From assembly GCA_020849275.1 (NCBI GenBank), contig JADLGO010000067.1, forward strand, positions 119,389-183,388: 64,000 bases of DNA. The letters are read 5' to 3'. Source of the stretch: Chthonomonadales bacterium. GTDB taxonomy: Bacteria > Armatimonadota > Chthonomonadetes > Chthonomonadales > CAJBBX01. The translations under genes and the position numbers were made by a program. Positions 45,007-57,502 of the stretch are shown here, piece by piece; within the stretch, counting starts at the first letter, position 1, and every line of letters begins with the position of its first letter. Under the pieces are notes generated by a model. That model was given only the letters and a program-made list of their open reading frames with translations, was not told the origin of the DNA and made no database searches.

Positions 45007-45155
45007 GGGCCAGGAGCCCTTTCCCTTTTGCACCGGATCGTGAAAAAGGGCGCAGGGGCCGCGATGGGGGCCGGCTCACGAAGGCCGGTCTCGGACATGC
45101 CGCGAGGCATGCGGGCTGTAGGCGCGCTCGATCGCGCGGTGTTCTGGAGGACACC
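45007..45155 (+). ncRNA. Structured 5' leader of the respiratory operon, candidate cis-regulatory RNA
   Basis: Six short hairpins follow each other: GGGC/GCCC (45007-45019), CCCTTTT/AAAAGGG (45023-45050), CCGGC/GCCGG (45071-45088), CATGCC-GCGA-GGCATG with a GNRA tetraloop (45096-45111), GCGCG/CGCGC (45122-45137) and GGTGT/ACACC (45138-45155). The last one encloses the ribosome site GGAGG (45146-45150), so it could hide it. I do not recognise a known riboswitch class. The element is predicted only from base complementarity. Confidence 0.45.
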
Positions 45156-45161
45156 GAGAGC

Positions 45162-47021
45162 ATGCACAGAACGCGGTTCCCCCACTACGCGTGGGGCCTG
45201 CTGCTCTACAACGTGGGGGTCATCGCCTGGGGCGCCTACGTGCGCGCCACGGGGTCCGGGGCCGGGTGCGGGAACCACTGGCCGACATGTGACGGACAGG
45301 TGTTCCCCCGTCCCCGCAGCGCCGAGATGCTGGTGGAGCTCAGCCACCGCCTCTCGAGTGGCCTCGTGCTTCTCGGCGTTCTGGCGCTGGTCGCCTGGGC
45401 GATGCGCGCTTACCCGGCGGGCCATCGCGTCCGCCGCGTGGCCCTTCTCGCCCTCCTGTTCACCCTCACCGAGGCCCTCCTTGGCGCCGTGCTCGTGAAG
45501 TACGGCCTGGTTGTCGGCAATCAGAGCGCGGCGAGAGCGGTCGCGATGTCGGCGCACCTGCTCAACACCTTCGCCCTGCTCGCGGGCCTGACGCTCACCG
45601 CGTGGTACGCCTCAGGCGGGGCGCCGATCCGTCTGCGTGGCCAGGGGGCCATCGGCTGGGGCCTGATGCTCGCCCTGGTCGGCGTCGCGCTCCTCGGGGT
45701 GAGCGGCGCCGTCACGGCCCTCGGGGACACGCTCTTCCCGGCGAGCTCCCTTCAACAGGCCCTCGCGCAGGACATCTCGCCCACCGCCCACTTCCTCCTC
45801 CGTCTTCGCTTCTTCCATCCGCTGATCGCCGTCTCGGTCGGCGTCTACGTGCTTCTGATCGCCGGCCTCGCCACCTACCTGCGCCCAGGCGGCCGCGTTC
45901 GCCGGACAGCCCACGTGGTGGGCGCCCTGTTCGTGCTCCAGGTGGCGCTCGGCTTCGCGAACATGCTGCTGCTGGCGCCGGTCTGGATGCAGCTTGCTCA
46001 CCTGGTGGTGGCGGACGCGGTGTGGATCGCGCTCCTGATCCTGACCGCGACGGCCCTGGGCGACGGCGTTCCGCGCACCCATCTTGGCGGCGCGAGCCTG
46101 GCCGGCTCCAGCGCCCCCTCGCCGCACTCGGGCAGAGGGTCACCGACCTGGCGCGACTACGTGGCGCTCACCAAACCGCGCGTCATCAGCCTGCTGCTCT
46201 TCACCACGCTCGCGACCATGTTCATCGCGGAGGGAGGATGGCCGGGCGGCTGGCTGCTCCTGGCGGTGAGCGTGGGCGGCTACCTGGCCGCCGGATCCGC
46301 CAACGCAATCAACATGGTGATCGACCGGGACATCGACGGGCGCATGCGGCGCACGGCGGAGCGGCCGACGGTGACCGCGCGCATCTCCTCGCGTCGCGCC
46401 CTGCTCTTCGCGCTCGCCCTGGAGGCCGGCTCCCTGGTCCTGCTGACGGCCGGCGCCAATCTGCTGACGGCACTGCTGGCGCTGGCGGGCCTGGCCTACT
46501 ACGTCATCATCTACACGCTGATGCTCAAGCGCCGCACCTGGCACAACATCGTCATTGGCGGCGCCGCTGGCGCCTTCCCGCCGCTCGTGGGCTGGGCGGC
46601 CGTCACGGGTCAGCTCAGCGTGCTCTCCTGGTACCTGTTCGCCATCATCTTTGTCTGGACGCCGGTGCACTTCTGGGCGCTTGCGCTGCTCATCAAGGAC
46701 GACTACGCCGACGCGGGTGTTCCCATGCTGCCGGTGGTCCTGGGCGAGCGCGTCACCGTCGCGCAGATCGCACTGTATGCCGTCCTGACCACCATCATCT
46801 CGGTGCTCCCGTTCGCGCAGGGCGAGGTTGGTTGGATCTACCTGTGCGCCTCGGTGCTCCTGAACGGCGCGCTCCTCGCGCGCAGCGCAAGCCTCTACCG
46901 CACTCCGGATCGCCCCCGGGCCGCGAGCCTGTTCAAATACTCGATGGTCTACCTGGCACTGCTGTTCCTGATGATGGCGGTGGACCGCGCGAGCTGGATC
47001 GCGCCCCTCGGCAGAGGATAG
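45162..47021 (+). CDS. Fused heme A synthase (CtaA) and protoheme IX farnesyltransferase (CtaB)
   Basis: 619 residues. The N-terminal half (about 1-310) is CtaA/Cox15: eight predicted helices, [21 protein letters not shown] at the start, and His residues in helices (VELSHRL, MSAHLLN, RFFHPL, QLAHLV) for heme binding. After a linker of about 25 residues the CtaB half (about 326-615) has [12 protein letters not shown], the prenyl-diphosphate site NMVIDRDID (near 384-392) and [12 protein letters not shown]. CtaB makes heme O from heme B and CtaA turns it into heme A, so the fusion joins consecutive steps for the oxidase encoded downstream. Both halves look complete. It opens the respiratory operon, 60 bases before actA. 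Confidence 0.92.
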   Translation: MHRTRFPHYAWGLLLYNVGVIAWGAYVRATGSGAGCGNHWPTCDGQVFPRPRSAEMLVELSHRLSSGLVLLGVLALVAWAMRAYPAGHRVRRVALLALLFTLTEALLGAVLVKYGLVVGNQSAARAVAMSAHLLNTFALLAGLTLTAWYASGGAPIRLRGQGAIGWGLMLALVGVALLGVSGAVTALGDTLFPASSLQQALAQDISPTAHFLLRLRFFHPLIAVSVGVYVLLIAGLATYLRPGGRVRRTAHVVGALFVLQVALGFANMLLLAPVWMQLAHLVVADAVWIALLILTATALGDGVPRTHLGGASLAGSSAPSPHSGRGSPTWRDYVALTKPRVISLLLFTTLATMFIAEGGWPGGWLLLAVSVGGYLAAGSANAINMVIDRDIDGRMRRTAERPTVTARISSRRALLFALALEAGSLVLLTAGANLLTALLALAGLAYYVIIYTLMLKRRTWHNIVIGGAAGAFPPLVGWAAVTGQLSVLSWYLFAIIFVWTPVHFWALALLIKDDYADAGVPMLPVVLGERVTVAQIALYAVLTTIISVLPFAQGEVGWIYLCASVLLNGALLARSASLYRTPDRPRAASLFKYSMVYLALLFLMMAVDRASWIAPLGRG

Positions 47022-47081
47022 GCGCCGGCGGGCCCGGCGCGCCCGCGGGGCGCGAACACGACGCGAAGGCAGAGGGCAAGC

Positions 47082-47801
47082 ATGGCTCAGGTATTCAGCC
47101 GCAACGCGAACACGCTCGCACGGGTCAGCCTGGTGTGCCTCATCGCGGCCCCGGGACTGCTCGTGTACGCGCTCTCTACCATGACGCGGTCCTCGTACGA
47201 GACCAAGGTCGACATTCCGATGGAGCAGCCGGTGCCCTTCAGCCACGAGCACCATGTGAACGAGCTCGGCATCGACTGCCGCTACTGCCACACGACGGTC
47301 GAGAAGTCGTCGTTCGCGGGCATCCCGCCGACGCACACATGCATGTCATGCCACTCGCAGATATGGACCAACAGCCCGCTCCTGGAGCCGGTCCGGCAGA
47401 GCTACTCTACCGGCAAGCCGCTACAGTGGACGCGCGTGAACTCGGTGCCGGACTTCGTGTTCTTCGACCATTCCATCCACACTAACCGGGGCATCAACTG
47501 CAACATCTGCCACGGGCCGGTCCAGCAAATGCAGATCACGGCGAAGAGCAAGACCTTCTTCATGTCGTGGTGCCTGAACTGCCACCGCAATCCCGAGAAC
47601 TACGTGCGGCCCCGCGAGGACGTGTTCACGCTCTACACCAAGTTCCGAGCGCCGGAGAGCCTGACGCCCGAGGAGCGCGCGCTCCGGTTGGGCCAGGACT
47701 ACCGGCGCACGCCCGAGGAGCTCGCGAGGGGCCGAAGGCTCCTGAAGCAGTACGGCGTAGACAAAGACCAGATCACCGATTGCTGGATCTGTCATCGATA
47801 A
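47082..47801 (+). CDS. actA: Alternative complex III pentaheme cytochrome c subunit ActA
   Basis: A 239-residue protein with an N-terminal membrane anchor (about 14-33) and five CxxCH heme motifs, at 66-70 (CRYCH), 87-91 (CMSCH), 140-144 (CNICH), 164-168 (CLNCH) and 234-238 (CWICH). Five hemes and this position before the iron-sulfur subunit match ActA of alternative complex III, which oxidises membrane quinol in place of the bc1 complex. ActA passes electrons from the iron-sulfur chain of ActB to downstream cytochromes. The last heme is at the extreme C-terminus. Confidence 0.93.
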   Translation: MAQVFSRNANTLARVSLVCLIAAPGLLVYALSTMTRSSYETKVDIPMEQPVPFSHEHHVNELGIDCRYCHTTVEKSSFAGIPPTHTCMSCHSQIWTNSPLLEPVRQSYSTGKPLQWTRVNSVPDFVFFDHSIHTNRGINCNICHGPVQQMQITAKSKTFFMSWCLNCHRNPENYVRPREDVFTLYTKFRAPESLTPEERALRLGQDYRRTPEELARGRRLLKQYGVDKDQITDCWICHR

Positions 47802-47826
47802 CGCATCACCGCACCCGATCGGACGG

Positions 47827-50897
<3,071 letters not shown>

Positions 50898-50901
<4 letters not shown>

Positions 50902-52322
50902 CCGTGCCCGTGGAAACGGAAGAGCGCTTCCTGACCGGGGAGAACTCCTACGAGTCGATCGACCGCGCGATCAGCTCCATCGTCCTCAACCAGCGCAAGC
51001 ACAAGCTGCCCTGGTACGTCGTGGCGCTGATCGCGTTCGGGTTCCTCCAGGTGATGATGGCTGCCCTCACCTACCTGCTGTACAAGGGCGTGGGCATCTG
51101 GGGCATCAACATCCCGGTCGCCTGGGGCTTCGCCATCATCAACTTCGTCTGGTGGATCGGGATAGGCCACGCCGGGACGCTCATCTCGGCGATCCTTCTG
51201 CTGCTTCGGCAGCAGTGGCGCAACTCGATCAACCGGTTCGCGGAGGCGATGACGCTCTTCGCGGTCATGTGCGCCGGGATGTTCCCGCTGCTGCACACCG
51301 GACGCCCCTGGGTGGCCTACTGGCTGCTGCCGTACCCCAACATCCTGGGCCTCTGGCCGCAGTTTCGAAGCCCGCTCGTCTGGGATGTTTTCGCCGTCTC
51401 GACGTACATCACCGTCTCGGCGATCTTCTGGTTCGTTGGCCTCATTCCGGACCTGGCTACGGTGCGAGACCGCGCCGCCAACCGCTGGGTCCGGATCGTC
51501 TTCGGCATACTGGCGATGGGCTGGCGCAACTCCACCAAGCACTGGAGCCGCTACCAGACCGCCTATCTGGTGCTCGCCGGCCTCTCCACGCCGCTCGTAC
51601 TCTCCGTGCACACGATCGTCTCGTTCGACTTCGCCGTCTCGATCGTTCCGGGCTGGCACTCCACGATCTTCCCGCCCTACTTCGTGGCGGGCGCCGTGTA
51701 TCAGGGCTTCGCGATGGTTCTGACCCTGGTTATCCCGATTCGCGCGTGGTACAAGCTTCGCGATTTCATCACGCTCAACCACATTGACTGGATGGCCAAG
51801 ATCATGCTGACCACCGGGCTCATCGTGTTCTACGGCTACATGAACGAGCTGTTCTTCGCGTGGTACAGCGGCAACACGTACGAGCGGTACATGATGTCAA
51901 ACCGCATCACCGGCCCCTACTGGCCCCTGTACGCGGCGCTCATCCTGTGCAACGGCATCACGCCCCAGCTTCTCTGGGCGCCGAGGCTGCGGCGGAACGT
52001 GGTCGTCGTGTTCATCATCGCGCTCATCGTGAGCATCGGGATGTGGCTCGAGCGCTTCGTGATCATCGCGGTCAGTCTCCACCGCGACTACCTGCCGTCG
52101 TCCTGGGGCTACTACACTCCGAGCGTGTGGGACTGGGCGACGTTCCTGGGGACGCTCGGCTTCTTCACGTTCATGATGTTCATGTTCGTGCGCTTCGTGC
52201 CGATGATCAACATCTTCGAGGTGAAGGAGTTGCTGCACAAGGCACAGCATCGCAACGGCCATCAGCCCGTCCCGGCCGAGACGCCGGCGGCCGGGGACCC
52301 GGGAGCGACGCATGAGCACTGA
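50898..52322 (+). CDS. actC: Alternative complex III NrfD-like membrane subunit ActC
   Basis: A 474-residue integral membrane protein with about ten predicted helices (VVALIAFGFLQVMMAALTYLL; WGFAIINFVWWIGIGHAGTLIS; AGMFPLLHTGRPW). The NrfD/PsrC family motifs GHAGTLISA and HTGRPW support quinol binding. With ActF it forms the membrane arm that oxidises quinol. Its ATG overlaps the actB stop (ATGA) and its 3' end overlaps actD by 11 bases, so translation is coupled. Confidence 0.92.
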
Positions 52323-52896
52323 GAGCGCACACGTCGGGGAACGCGCCCAGGGCGCCGCCGACCGACCCCGTCCCTACGCGCTAATCGCGGAGTGGGACAC
52401 GCCCGAGGACCTGATCGCCGCGGCCCACAGAACGCATGAGGCCGGCTATCGGCACGTGGACACCTACACGCCCTTCCCGGTACACGGGCTGGCCGAGGCC
52501 CTGCACTTCCAGGACAACCGCGTTCCGTGGACCATTTTCATCGGCGGCGTGGCGGGCGCGGCGACCGGGTGGTTCCTGCAGGTCTATGTGTCGGCCATCG
52601 CCTACCCGCTCAACGTGGCCGGCCGACCGCTCATCGCCTGGCCGAGCTTCGTCCCGGTGACCTTCGAGTGCACTGTTCTGTTCGCCGCCTTCGCGGCGGT
52701 GCTTGGGATGCTCGGGTACAACGGCCTGCCCAGGCCACACCACCCGATCTTCGACGCACAGCACTTCGACCGCGCGAGCCAGGACCGCTTCTTCCTCGCC
52801 ATCGAGGCTACCGACCCGCGCTTTGACGTCGTGGAGACGGCGAGCTTCCTGCGCGGCCTGGGCGCGGCGGCGGTCTCGGAGGTGCAGAACCGGTGA
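52312..52896 (+). CDS. actD: Alternative complex III subunit ActD (DUF3341)
   Basis: A 194-residue DUF3341 protein. A soluble N-terminal part (YALIAEWDTPEDLIAAAH, TPFPVHGLAEAL) is followed by two membrane helices (about 74-95 and 112-133). ActD is a conserved small subunit of alternative complex III that contacts ActB and ActC. ATG 52312 overlaps actC by 11 bases; the stop overlaps actE. Confidence 0.92.
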   Translation: MSTESAHVGERAQGAADRPRPYALIAEWDTPEDLIAAAHRTHEAGYRHVDTYTPFPVHGLAEALHFQDNRVPWTIFIGGVAGAATGWFLQVYVSAIAYPLNVAGRPLIAWPSFVPVTFECTVLFAAFAAVLGMLGYNGLPRPHHPIFDAQHFDRASQDRFFLAIEATDPRFDVVETASFLRGLGAAAVSEVQNR

Positions 52897-53822
52897 ACCA
52901 GCGAGGCCGAACCCCCGACCAGCGCGGCGCCCGGGCGCGGGGCCTGCGCGCGGCGCTCGCCGCCACGGCGCTCCTGGCGACTGCCGGATGCCACATCGAC
53001 ATGTGGGAGCAGCCGCGCGTGAAGCCGCTCGCCCGGAGCGACTTCTTCGCGGACGAGCAGTCGGCCCGGCCGGTGCCCGAGCACACGGTCGCGCGCGGCG
53101 AGGCGCGCGCCGCCGACCCCGCCTACTACGCGGGCATCCTGGGTGGCACGCGCGTGCCGATCAACATATCGGCGGGAACTCCGGTTCAGACGGGCATCTT
53201 TCGTGGCGCCTACCTCGACGCCATCCCGGCGCGAGCTCTGGCCGCCTTCCCGGGCGCCACGACCCGCGACCGGTGGGAGAACATGCTGCTCCGCGGCCAG
53301 AACCGCTTCGACATCTACTGCTCGCCGTGCCACGGACGGCTGGGCGATGGGAACGGCATGATCGCCATACGGGGCCTGAACCTGCGAAGGCAGCCGGCCA
53401 ACTACCACACGCAGCGGCTGCGCAAGATGCCGCTCGGGCACTTCTACGACGTGCTCACCAACGGTTTCGGCCTGATGCTCGGCTACGGAACGCGCATACC
53501 AGACCCCAACGATCGATGGGCCGTCGTGGCCTACATTCGGGCGCTGCAACTCAGCCAGGACGCCGGACTGGGCGCCGTGCCGGCCTCCGAGCGCGGCGTG
53601 CTTACGGCCCCGTCGCGGCGCCCGACGCCAGCGGGCGGCGCGAGCCCAGTCGCCGGGCCGGCGGCCGCGGCCCGGCGCGCGCCGGTGGGCGCCAAGGAAG
53701 CGGCTACCGGCGCGCCCGCAGCCGCTCCAGGCGCGGCGCCGGGACCCGCCGGGCCGCCGAGGCGTTCCCCGCGGATGCCGCCGGGGCCGGCCGTGGCGCC
53801 GCCCGGAATGGAGATGCGATGA
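52893..53822 (+). CDS. actE: Alternative complex III monoheme cytochrome c ActE
   Basis: A 309-residue lipoprotein. The signal ends in the lipobox ATAGC (Cys near 33). A single heme motif CSPCH (near 143-147, IYCSPCHGRLGDGNG) follows. The last 90 residues are a Pro/Ala-rich, low-complexity extension (APGAAPGPAGPP) that is unusual for ActE; it may act as a flexible tether. ActE accepts electrons from ActA and passes them toward the oxidase. GTG 52893 overlaps the actD stop; the stop overlaps actF. Confidence 0.9.
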   Translation: MNQRGRTPDQRGARARGLRAALAATALLATAGCHIDMWEQPRVKPLARSDFFADEQSARPVPEHTVARGEARAADPAYYAGILGGTRVPINISAGTPVQTGIFRGAYLDAIPARALAAFPGATTRDRWENMLLRGQNRFDIYCSPCHGRLGDGNGMIAIRGLNLRRQPANYHTQRLRKMPLGHFYDVLTNGFGLMLGYGTRIPDPNDRWAVVAYIRALQLSQDAGLGAVPASERGVLTAPSRRPTPAGGASPVAGPAAAARRAPVGAKEAATGAPAAAPGAAPGPAGPPRRSPRMPPGPAVAPPGMEMR

Positions 53823-54994
53823 GCGAGAACGGCAAGGCGATGGCGGCGGTGGGCCGGCTGCGCGCGGGCGCGCTCGTGGTGGGCGCCATCGGGCTCGTCC
53901 TGTGCGTGGTGGGCGGCCTGACCGACCGCGCGGCCTTCTTCCAGTCCTGGCTGTTCGCGTACGTCTTCTGGGTGGGCCTATCGCTCGGCAGCTTCGGCAT
54001 GGTGCTCCTGCACCACACGGTGCACGGCCGGAGTTGGGGGCGCGTGATCCTGCGCCCACTGGAGGCCGGCGCGCGCACCATCCCGCTGATGGGGCTGCTC
54101 TTCGCGCCCATCGTACTCTTCGGCATGCAGGACGTGTTTCCGTGGGCGCGCCCGGAGATGGCGCACGACGCGGTGGTGCAAGCCAAGCGCGCCTACCTGA
54201 ACGTGCCGTTCTTCGCGGCGCGGTGGATCCTCCTCTTTGCGATCTGGTGGCTCGTGTCGAGCCTGCTCAACCGCTGGTCGCTGGAGCAGGACAGGACCGG
54301 GAATCCGGACCTCGCGAGCAAGCGCGCCAACCTGGCGGCGCCGAGCATCGTGCTGCACGTCGCGCTCCTGACCTTCGCGACGACGGACTGGGTGATGTCG
54401 ATCCAGCCTCACTGGTTCTCGACCATCATCCCGTTCCTGTTCCTGGTGAACCAGTGCCTCTCGGCGACGGCGCTGATGGTCCTGTTCGTGATGACCCAGG
54501 CGCACCACAGGCCGCTCTCGGACGCAGTGAACCCGGTCACCTCCAAGGACCTGGGCAACATGCTGCAGATGCTCGTGATGCTCTGGGGCTACCTCTCCGT
54601 GTCGCAGTACCTCCTGATCTACTCGGGCAACCTGCCGGAGGAGATCGGCTTCTACCTGGGCCGCATGCGCGGCGGGTGGTGGTACCTGGCGACCATCGTG
54701 GCCATCGGCCAGTTCTTCGTGCCTTTCCTGGCGCTGCTCTCGGGCCGCACCAAGCGCACGCCCTGGATGCTGGCCGTGGTCTCGGCCTGGGTCATAGCGA
54801 TGCGCATCCTTAACGTCTACTGGTACGTGGTGGCCGCCTACCATCCCGGGGCGCTGACCCTCCACTGGACGGCGGTGGCGACGTTCGTCGGCATCGGCGG
54901 CGCGTGGCTGGCCGTGTTCGCCGGCGCACTGGCGCGCCACGGCCTGCTGCCGCGTCACGAGCCGCGCGCCGAGGAGGCGGTGCAGTATGCCTGA
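53819..54994 (+). CDS. actF: Alternative complex III second NrfD-like membrane subunit ActF
   Basis: A 391-residue membrane protein with about ten predicted helices. HHTVHGRSWG and YLSVSQYLLIYSGNLPEEI are typical of ActF. It pairs with ActC in the membrane. ATG 53819 overlaps the actE stop (ATGA). The frame continues upstream into actE without a start of its own. The end overlaps the next small gene by 8 bases. Confidence 0.92.
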   Translation: MSENGKAMAAVGRLRAGALVVGAIGLVLCVVGGLTDRAAFFQSWLFAYVFWVGLSLGSFGMVLLHHTVHGRSWGRVILRPLEAGARTIPLMGLLFAPIVLFGMQDVFPWARPEMAHDAVVQAKRAYLNVPFFAARWILLFAIWWLVSSLLNRWSLEQDRTGNPDLASKRANLAAPSIVLHVALLTFATTDWVMSIQPHWFSTIIPFLFLVNQCLSATALMVLFVMTQAHHRPLSDAVNPVTSKDLGNMLQMLVMLWGYLSVSQYLLIYSGNLPEEIGFYLGRMRGGWWYLATIVAIGQFFVPFLALLSGRTKRTPWMLAVVSAWVIAMRILNVYWYVVAAYHPGALTLHWTAVATFVGIGGAWLAVFAGALARHGLLPRHEPRAEEAVQYA

Positions 54995-55508
54995 GCACAG
55001 GGCCGAAACCGGCAAGGACTTGCTGAGCAACCTGGGCTACGAGTCGCGCGACATCGTGATGTCGACCATGGTCAAGTGGATCATCGCCCTGGTCGTTCTG
55101 ATCGCCTTCGGCATCACCGTCCCGGCGGTGCTGTTCTTCATCTTCCGCGGGTACGCCCCGACCGGCGGGGTTCCTTACGCCATCGATCGATCGACGAACC
55201 TGCCGCCGGAGCCGCGCATCCAGAGCCGGCCGCGCATGGACCTGCGCGAGTTCCACGACCGCGAGCAAGAGCGGCTCGACACCTACGGCCGCAACCCGCG
55301 CACGGGCGCCATCCATGTGCCCATCCAGCAGGCGATCGACGTGCTAGCGGCGCGCGGCCTTCCCGTCCGGACCACGGGAGCGACCCCGCCCGACGCGCGC
55401 CAACCCGACGGCGCAGCGGCCGCCACGGAGTCGGCGCCGAGACCTGGCGACCACGAGGGGATCGGCCCGCTCGGCGAGGCCAGCCCCAGAGCACAAGGAG
55501 GTAGGTGA
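54987..55508 (+). CDS. Small single-helix membrane protein of the respiratory operon
   Basis: A 173-residue protein with one membrane helix (about 29-54, TMVKWIIALVVLIAFGITVPAV) and a periplasmic part (NLPPEPRIQSRPRMDLREFHDREQE style, about 66-120) that ends in an Ala/Pro-rich tail. I do not recognise a family name, but similar small proteins occur next to actF in several operons of this type. The site of overlap with actF and sco shows it is made together with them. Role unknown; complex assembly or linking ACIII to the oxidase is inferred. Confidence 0.7.
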   Translation: MPEHRAETGKDLLSNLGYESRDIVMSTMVKWIIALVVLIAFGITVPAVLFFIFRGYAPTGGVPYAIDRSTNLPPEPRIQSRPRMDLREFHDREQERLDTYGRNPRTGAIHVPIQQAIDVLAARGLPVRTTGATPPDARQPDGAAAATESAPRPGDHEGIGPLGEASPRAQGGR

Positions 55509-56380
55509 TGCACGCCCGGATTCCCCTGCGCACGGGCCTCGGCCTGACGTGCGCCGCGGCTGCCCTGGCGTTCTGGCCGGTGGCCGCGGGCGCGCAAGGC
55601 AATCTGCGGCGAGGGCTCGCTCCGAACCGCGACGTGGCCTTCCAGCAGAAGCTTGACGCCCAGATCCCTCTCGACGTGCCCTTCCGCGATGAGGCCGGCA
55701 AGGAGGTCCGTCTCTCCAGGTACTTCCGGGGCAAGCCGGTCGTGCTCGTGCTCGTCTGGTACAAGTGCCCCAGCATCTGCACGGTCATCCTGGAGGGTAT
55801 GGTCCGCACCTTCGGCGGCCAGAAGCTCGAGATCGGGAAGGACTATCAGGCGGTCACGGTCAGCATCAACCCACGCGAGACCGCAGGGATAGCCGCCGCC
55901 AAGAAGCAGGAGATGGTCGGCCTGCTGGACCGGCCGGGGGCCGCCGACGGCTGGCATTTCCTTACGGGCACCAAGGACTCAATCGACCGGCTGGCGGGCG
56001 CCATCGGCTACAAGTATGCCTACGACGCGCGCACCGACCAGTACGCGCACCCGGCTGGCATCGTCGTGGCGACGCCGCTCGGCCGCGTCTCGCACTACCT
56101 GTTCGGCGTTGAGTACCGGCCCCGCGACCTCCGGCTCGCCCTGGTTGAGGGCTCGAACAACCAGATCGGCACGCCGGTCGACCAGGTGCTCCTGCTCTGT
56201 TACCACTACGACCCGGTCACCGGCAAGTACAGCCTGGCCGTCGCCAACATCCTGAAGATCGCGGGGGGCCTCACCGTGCTCATCCTGGCTACCGCCATCC
56301 TGTGGATGCTGCGCATGGAGCGCCGACGCGCGCGGAGCGTGCCGGCGCCCGACGACGCGACGCCCTTCCCGACGGCCTGA
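55508..56380 (+). CDS. SCO1/SenC copper chaperone
   Basis: A 290-residue SCO protein. A signal peptide (about 6-30) is followed by a thioredoxin fold with the copper ligands C87, C91 (WYKCPSICT) and H181 (YAHPAG), and then a C-terminal membrane helix (about 254-275) and a short basic tail. SCO loads copper into the CuA site of oxidase subunit II, encoded next. The C-terminal anchor in addition to the signal peptide is a variation from the usual N-terminal anchor. ATG 55508 is preferred over GTG 55505 because AGGAGG lies 5 bases before it. Confidence 0.92.
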   Translation: MHARIPLRTGLGLTCAAAALAFWPVAAGAQGNLRRGLAPNRDVAFQQKLDAQIPLDVPFRDEAGKEVRLSRYFRGKPVVLVLVWYKCPSICTVILEGMVRTFGGQKLEIGKDYQAVTVSINPRETAGIAAAKKQEMVGLLDRPGAADGWHFLTGTKDSIDRLAGAIGYKYAYDARTDQYAHPAGIVVATPLGRVSHYLFGVEYRPRDLRLALVEGSNNQIGTPVDQVLLLCYHYDPVTGKYSLAVANILKIAGGLTVLILATAILWMLRMERRRARSVPAPDDATPFPTA

Positions 56381-56399
56381 CCGCAGGAGCGCTCTCGAC

Positions 56400-57434
56400 A
56401 TGCCCAGGATTCCGCTGCTGCCGCCGCAGGCAAGCAACTTCGCGCAGAGCTTCGACGAGTTGTTCTACGTGTTGCTTCTCCTGTCGGTGTTCTTCGCCGG
56501 GCTCGTCTTCAGCCTGATCCTGTTCTTCGCGCTCCGCTACCGCCGCGGCTCGCGCTACAACAGGAGGATGGGTCACCGCGGCCAGCTGGCGCTCGAGATC
56601 ACCTGGAGCGTGATCCCACTGGTGATCGGCCTCACCATCTTCTTCTATGCCGCCCGGCCGTACGCGATGCTCTACGGCAACGCCCCCTCGGATGCCATGG
56701 AGGTCTTCGTCATCGGCAAGCAGTGGATGTGGCATTTCCAGCATCCGGACGGCGTGCGCGAGAACAATGAGCTGCACCTGCCCGCCGGCAAGGCCGTGAA
56801 GCTGACGCTGATCTCGCAGGACGTGATCCACAGCTTCTACGTGCCGGCATTCCGCGTACACCGCGACGTGGTGCCCGGTCGATTCACGACGGTGTGGTTC
56901 GTGCCGCGCATTCCGGGGCAGTACCACCTGCTCTGCTCGCAGTACTGCGGCACCGAGCACTCGCGCATGACGGGCACCGTCACCGTGATGGAGCCTGCGG
57001 CGTACCAGACGTGGCTGGCGAGCGGGGGCCAACGCGAGCAGGTGACGCGCCGGTCGATGGTGCAGGCCGGAGAAGCGCTTTTCGACAGGTTCGCGTGCGT
57101 CTCATGCCACGGCTTCGCGCCGGCGCGTGCGCCGTCGCTGGTGGACCTGTACGGTCGCGCGGAGATGCTGGAGAGCGGGCGGACCGTGCTTGCCGACCAC
57201 GACTACGTGCGCACCTCGATCCTGGAGCCGGACAAGCAGGTGGTTAAGGGCTACCAGCCGATCATGCCGTCCTTCAAGGGGCAGTTCACGGAGGAGGAAG
57301 TCCTCGAGTTGATCGCCTTCATCAAGTCGCTTCACACGGGCGATGGGGTCGCGGGCCCACCGACGGGCGCCACGATGCCCTCCGTGCCCGCAAGCGAGGC
57401 GCCGCGCCCCACGCGCACAGGCACGCGGCCCTGA
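56400..57434 (+). CDS. coxB: Cytochrome c oxidase subunit II with fused cytochrome c (caa3 type)
   Basis: 344 residues: two membrane helices (about 20-45 and 66-86), the CuA cupredoxin domain with H144, C179, C183, H187 and M190 ([12 protein letters not shown]), and a C-terminal cytochrome c with C233, C236 and H237 (CVSCHG) and a Met ligand in IMPSFKG. The fused cytochrome makes this a caa3-type oxidase that can take electrons directly from ActE. The end is a Pro/Thr-rich tail. AGGAG lies before the ATG. Confidence 0.95.
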   Translation: MPRIPLLPPQASNFAQSFDELFYVLLLLSVFFAGLVFSLILFFALRYRRGSRYNRRMGHRGQLALEITWSVIPLVIGLTIFFYAARPYAMLYGNAPSDAMEVFVIGKQWMWHFQHPDGVRENNELHLPAGKAVKLTLISQDVIHSFYVPAFRVHRDVVPGRFTTVWFVPRIPGQYHLLCSQYCGTEHSRMTGTVTVMEPAAYQTWLASGGQREQVTRRSMVQAGEALFDRFACVSCHGFAPARAPSLVDLYGRAEMLESGRTVLADHDYVRTSILEPDKQVVKGYQPIMPSFKGQFTEEEVLELIAFIKSLHTGDGVAGPPTGATMPSVPASEAPRPTRTGTRP

Positions 57435-57502
57435 GGACGTGTCCGGGCCCAGGGCGCGCCCGGACGCGAGCAAGTGCCGATCGAAAGCAACGGAAACCAG
57501 AC

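Noticed and set aside
45602..47485. 627-codon plus-strand frame overlapping ctaA-ctaB
   Set aside because: Shadow frame; the ctaA-ctaB and actA frames have membrane and heme motifs.
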